A stretch of 64,000 bases of DNA, from assembly GCA_947475525.1 (NCBI GenBank), contig CANJMI010000004.1, positions 124,001-188,000 on the forward strand, written 5' to 3'. The notes under the pieces were generated by a model. It saw only the letters and a program-made list of their open reading frames with translations. It was not told where the DNA came from and ran no database searches. Both the position numbers and the translations under genes were made by a program. This stretch comes from Polyangiaceae bacterium (lineage in GTDB: Bacteria > Myxococcota_A > Polyangia > Polyangiales > Polyangiaceae). Below are positions 61,298 through 64,000 of this stretch, in pieces; the stretch's first letter is position 1, and the number at the start of each line of letters is the position of its first letter.

Positions 61298-63454
61298 TCA
61301 CTGCCACACATGGCTCTGACCAGCAGAGTTGTCGCCCCAGCAAGTCAGCGCCCCGACCGTGTCGACGGCGCACGTGTGGGAGACGCCTGCCGACACGCCC
61401 ATCACGGTTCCAAGCCCGGCGGGTACCGTGGCCTGCCCCGCGCCATCTTCGCCCCAGCAGGTGACCACCCCGGCCTTGTCGAGGGCGCAGGTGTGCAAAG
61501 CGCCCGAGGAGACGCTGACGACCGCGCCGAGTCCGATGGGGACCGCGCTCTGCCCAAAGCCGTCGTCTCCCCAGCACATGACCGCCCCAGCCTTGTCGGC
61601 GGCGCACGTGTGGTACAGGCCGGCGGAGACGCTGACGACGCTTTTTAGCGCGGCGGGGATGTCGGTCTGCCCATAGTCGCCGTGGCCCCAGCACGTGAGC
61701 CCCCCGAGCGCGTCGACGGCGCACGTGTGGTAGCCGCCTGCGGACACGCTGACGACCACGCCGAGCGCCATGGGGACGGAGCTCTGCCCTGAGCCGTCGT
61801 CGCCCCAGCAGGAGAGCGCCCCAGCCTTGTTGGCGGCGCACGTGTGGTAGCCGCCCGCAGACGCACTGACCACCATTCCAAGTGCGGCGGGGACCACGGT
61901 CTGTCCGTTGCCGTTGGAGCCCCAGCAGGTCACGGCACCGGCCGTATCGACCGCGCAAGTGTGGGAATCACCGACGGTTAGGCTCACGACGGCTCCAAGC
62001 GCGGCGGGGACCATGCTCTCGCCGCTGGCGTTGCCGCCCCAACAGGTCATGACTTCAAGCGAGTTGACCACGCACGTATGGGAACTGCCTGCCGAAACGC
62101 TGACGACCGCGCCGAGCGCGGCGGGGACGGCGGTCTGCCCATCGTTCTTTTTGCCCCAGCAGGTGAGCACCCCAGCCGTGTTGACGGCGCACGTATGCGA
62201 ATCGCCTGCGGAAACGCTCGCGACCGCGCCGAGCGCCACAGGGACGGCGGTCTGCCCATCGTCGTTTTTGCCCCAGCAGTGGACAGCCCCGGCCTTATCG
62301 ACGGCGCACGTATGCGAATCGCCAGCGGAAACGCTCGCGACCGCGCCGAGCGCCACAGGGACGGCGGTCTGCCCATCGTCGTTTTTGCCCCAGCAGGTGA
62401 GCACCTCAGTCGTGTTGACGGCGCACGTATGCGAATCGCCAGCGGAAACGCTGACGACGGTTCCGAGTCCGATGGGCACCGTGGTCTGACCATCGCCGTT
62501 CGAGCCCCAGCATTGCACCGCCCCGGCCTTGTCGATGGCGCACGTATGGGTACCGCCAGCGGAAACGCTGACGACGGTTCCGAGTCCGACGGGCACCGCG
62601 GTCTGACCATCGCCGTTCGAGCCCCAGCATTGCACCGCCCCGGCCTTGTCGATGGCGCATGTATGGGTACCGCCAGCGGAAACGCTGACGACGGTTCCGA
62701 GTCCGACGGGCACCGTGGTCTGGCCATCGCCGTTCGAACCCCAGCATTGCACCGCCCCGGCCTTGTCGATGGCGCACGTATGGGTACCGCCAGCGGAAAC
62801 GCTGACGATGGTTCCGAGTCCGACGGGCACCGTGGTCTGACCATCGCCGTTCGAGCCCCAGCAGGTCACGGCACCGGCCGTATCGACCGCGCACGTGTGG
62901 TCCCCGCCCGTGGAGACTTTCGTCGGTACGTCACACGGGAGCGACGGATCCTTGTGGGCTGGGCTAGGCCACGCGCACGTGAGCGCGGGCGTCAAAGCGC
63001 CGGCACAGTATTCCCACGGTTTGCAGGCACCACAGCTCCGGTCGGTCGTGCTTGTCGGCGGAGTCGTTTCGTCCGTTCCCGCACTGCACACCGTGACGGG
63101 AGTGCAAATGCGGTCGGCTGTCGCCGTTGGTGCGGCCGTCTCATACTCGCCCGAACTGCACACCGTGACGGGAGTGCACGCGCGGTCGACTGTCGCCGTT
63201 GGTGCGGCCGTCTCATACTCGCCCGAACTGCACACCGTGACGGGAGTGCACGCGCGGTCGACTGTCGCCGTTGGTGCGGCCGTCTCATACTCGCCCGAAC
63301 TGCACACCGTGACGGGAGTGCACGCCGTCGACGCATCACTGAAGAAGCCCGCCGCGCAGGGCTCTACATCAGCGTTCGTTGAGTCATTCTCGCAGCCCAC
63401 CAAAAATGTAAAAAGGGCGACCAACGGACGGAAAGACGCCTTTTCTTTTCGCAT
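61298..63454 (-). CDS. RCC1-repeat lipoprotein with Cys-rich N-terminal repeats
   Basis: 718 residues from ATG 63454 (MRKEKASFRPLV), lipobox FLVGC. Residues ~35-135 hold four 24-residue units (CTPVTVCSSGEYETAAPTAT type). Then 14 RCC1-like repeats of 39 residues (117 bp) follow, each with HTCAVD...CWG...GQ..VP. Repeats 2-4 are nearly identical, so the array has expanded recently. RCC1 repeats form beta-propellers; about two seven-blade propellers fit 14 units. The protein is probably surface-exposed, binding partner unknown. It is convergent with the VIT/vWA gene, and an orphan RCC1 repeat lies upstream. Confidence 0.88.
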   Translation of the reverse strand: MRKEKASFRPLVALFTFLVGCENDSTNADVEPCAAGFFSDASTACTPVTVCSSGEYETAAPTATVDRACTPVTVCSSGEYETAAPTATVDRACTPVTVCSSGEYETAAPTATADRICTPVTVCSAGTDETTPPTSTTDRSCGACKPWEYCAGALTPALTCAWPSPAHKDPSLPCDVPTKVSTGGDHTCAVDTAGAVTCWGSNGDGQTTVPVGLGTIVSVSAGGTHTCAIDKAGAVQCWGSNGDGQTTVPVGLGTVVSVSAGGTHTCAIDKAGAVQCWGSNGDGQTAVPVGLGTVVSVSAGGTHTCAIDKAGAVQCWGSNGDGQTTVPIGLGTVVSVSAGDSHTCAVNTTEVLTCWGKNDDGQTAVPVALGAVASVSAGDSHTCAVDKAGAVHCWGKNDDGQTAVPVALGAVASVSAGDSHTCAVNTAGVLTCWGKKNDGQTAVPAALGAVVSVSAGSSHTCVVNSLEVMTCWGGNASGESMVPAALGAVVSLTVGDSHTCAVDTAGAVTCWGSNGNGQTVVPAALGMVVSASAGGYHTCAANKAGALSCWGDDGSGQSSVPMALGVVVSVSAGGYHTCAVDALGGLTCWGHGDYGQTDIPAALKSVVSVSAGLYHTCAADKAGAVMCWGDDGFGQSAVPIGLGAVVSVSSGALHTCALDKAGVVTCWGEDGAGQATVPAGLGTVMGVSAGVSHTCAVDTVGALTCWGDNSAGQSHVWQ
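61330..62910 (-). repeat. 117-bp RCC1 coding repeat array, about 14 units
   Basis: Direct repeats with a 117-base period, read on the minus strand, matching the 39-residue protein repeats. Identity is highest among the units at about 62450-62870, where whole units differ by only a few bases. Confidence 0.92.
63069..63322 (-). repeat. 72-bp direct repeats in N-terminal Cys-rich region
   Basis: Copies are in phase at 63141, 63213 and 63285 (TCATACTCGCCCG), 72 bases apart and almost identical; a diverged fourth copy lies at about 63069. They encode the 24-residue Cys-rich units. Confidence 0.92.
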
Positions 63455-63489
63455 AGCTAGGGCGCTCGTACACCAATTTTGGCAGTGCG

Positions 63490-63641
63490 AAAAGTGCCAG
63501 TGGCCCCACGGCAACGCCGTCGATTCTTCGGAGCCCCCTTGGAACCACGGACTTCCCGAAGCCGTCGCCGCCCCAGCAGATCAATGCACCGGCCGTCGTG
63601 ACGGCGCAGGTGTGCCCATAGCCGGCGGAGAGGCCGCTTTA
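63490..63641 (-). pseudogene. orphan RCC1 repeat upstream of the RCC1 gene
   Basis: On the minus strand, 63641 to about 63490 reads GLSAGYGHTCAVTTAGALICWGGDGFGKSVVP, then RRIDGVAVG, one full RCC1 unit plus the beginning of another. Stop codons lie just upstream, and no signal peptide precedes it. It is the end of an older RCC1 gene or a displaced repeat. About 100 bases separate it from the start of the intact RCC1 gene. Confidence 0.7.
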
Positions 63642-63845
63642 TCATCCCCAGCCTCGGTGGACACGCCAACTGCCGCGACCCCGAGTTCAAGACGGAGGTG
63701 GTGTGTTTTTGTAGGGTTGGTGACCGCACCGTCAGGCAGGTCGCCGGCGACCTCGAACTCGCGCTCGAGGAGACGTCCCTTCGCGAGACTGTACGTAAAA
63801 CAAGCGCGCATCAGACCCGAGCCTCCGCGCTATGCTCCGCGCCGG
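63642..63845. other. short non-coding or decayed stretch before right-edge gene
   Basis: A minus-strand frame (63811 to 63581, 76 codons, KGRLLEREFEVAGDL) is open and has coding-like composition, but has no recognisable family and overlaps the RCC1 relic in a different frame. I do not call it a gene. The plus strand holds the upstream region of the gene at 63846. Confidence 0.4.
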
Positions 63846-64000
63846 ATGACGGACCTGATGAGTCGGGACTACCTGGCGCGCCTGCGCACGCTTGGCATCG
63901 ACAAAACACTGCTTTTCACCGATGCGACCGGGCTTATCGGACGCGCGCGTGAAGCCGCGGGGGTGTCGGTGGACCTCTTACCGGCCTTGCGGCTCGAGGG
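63846..64000 (+). CDS. start of an unidentified gene, cut by the window end
   Basis: From ATG 63846 an open frame runs to the window edge: MTDLMSRDYLARLRTLGIDK, then TLLFTDATGLIGRAREAAG. It has good coding composition and no signal peptide in the visible 51 codons. No family can be recognised from this length. The same start region exists as a short copy at 54848. Confidence 0.55.
   Translation, partial: MTDLMSRDYLARLRTLGIDKTLLFTDATGLIGRAREAAGVSVDLLPALRLE

Noticed and set aside
62400-62900. CRISPR-like regular repeats
   Set aside because: Period is 117 bases, in frame and encoding RCC1 units; there are no unique spacers.
62078-63382. 434-codon plus-strand frame with regular repeats
   Set aside because: Antisense reading of the RCC1 array; its periodicity is that of the minus-strand repeats.

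Overview
The window is high-GC DNA coding almost end to end on both strands. It looks chromosomal and myxobacterial (Myxococcota, probably Polyangiales-like). The grounds are a Hanks-type Ser/Thr kinase, two NtrC-family AAA+ activators, an ECF sigma with an NrsF-type anti-sigma, and about a dozen predicted lipoproteins whose lipobox is often followed by a Gly/Ser/Ala/Thr linker. RCC1-repeat, VIT/vWA and CX4CH cytochrome-like proteins fit the same picture. This assignment is inferred from gene content; there is no rRNA or marker gene to prove it. No tRNA, rRNA, CRISPR array, intact insertion sequence or phage gene was seen.

Layout. 1-4.5 kb: a partial alpha/beta hydrolase, a dolichol-kinase-like membrane protein, a 36-bp tandem repeat, and a coupled kinase/histone-deacetylase-like pair. 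4.6-8.9 kb: a Cys-rich repeat protein, a PHM-like copper monooxygenase lipoprotein, a fatty-acid desaturase and a GH25 lysozyme-like lipoprotein. 8.9-17.2 kb: a zinc-ribbon membrane protein, an acyl-CoA ligase, a phospholipase-D-like lipoprotein, a SohB-type peptidase, a START-like lipoprotein and an ABC-F ATPase. 17.2-22.1 kb: a flagellar block (fliD, fliS, a FliT-sized gene, a FlgJ-like glucosaminidase) facing a sigma-54 activator that has a near-consensus sigma-54 promoter 164 bases upstream. 22.2-26.7 kb: a degenerate receiver protein, the ECF sigma/anti-sigma operon and a TPR protein. 26.7-33.6 kb: respiratory complex I genes in the order nuoA-B-C-D-G-H-I, without E, F or J-N, and with a NuoH that carries a large membrane insertion. 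33.7-40.1 kb: a TPR-like protein, a TlpA-like thioredoxin, and a plus-strand run of CX4CH lipoprotein, DUF4266, DUF3570 fusion, two-CxxCH lipoprotein and CX4CH lipoprotein, which together look like an envelope redox/porin module. 40.1-47.8 kb: Skp, a serine-palmitoyltransferase-like enzyme, a LysR regulator with divergent lipoprotein, an NADP oxidoreductase, a SEC-C microprotein, and a coupled membrane protein/cytochrome c/SIS-like operon.

From about 42 kb on, the DNA is littered with relics. These are a dead copy of the 5' end of the NtrC-type regulator found at 55.2 kb, an EAL-domain remnant, a broken vapBC, a frameshifted MNT gene beside an intact HEPN gene, a fragment copied from the TPR end of the 4.1-kb gene at 57-61 kb, a short copy of the start of the gene at the right edge, and an orphan RCC1 repeat. 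A zinc-ribbon gene pair at 49.2-51.1 kb uses CTG for leucine where its neighbours use CTC, which suggests recent acquisition. The region therefore reads as a site of repeated duplication and decay inserted among stable genes. Start codons are my choices from lipoboxes, Shine-Dalgarno matches and overlaps. Functions are family-level assignments read from motifs, not from searches.
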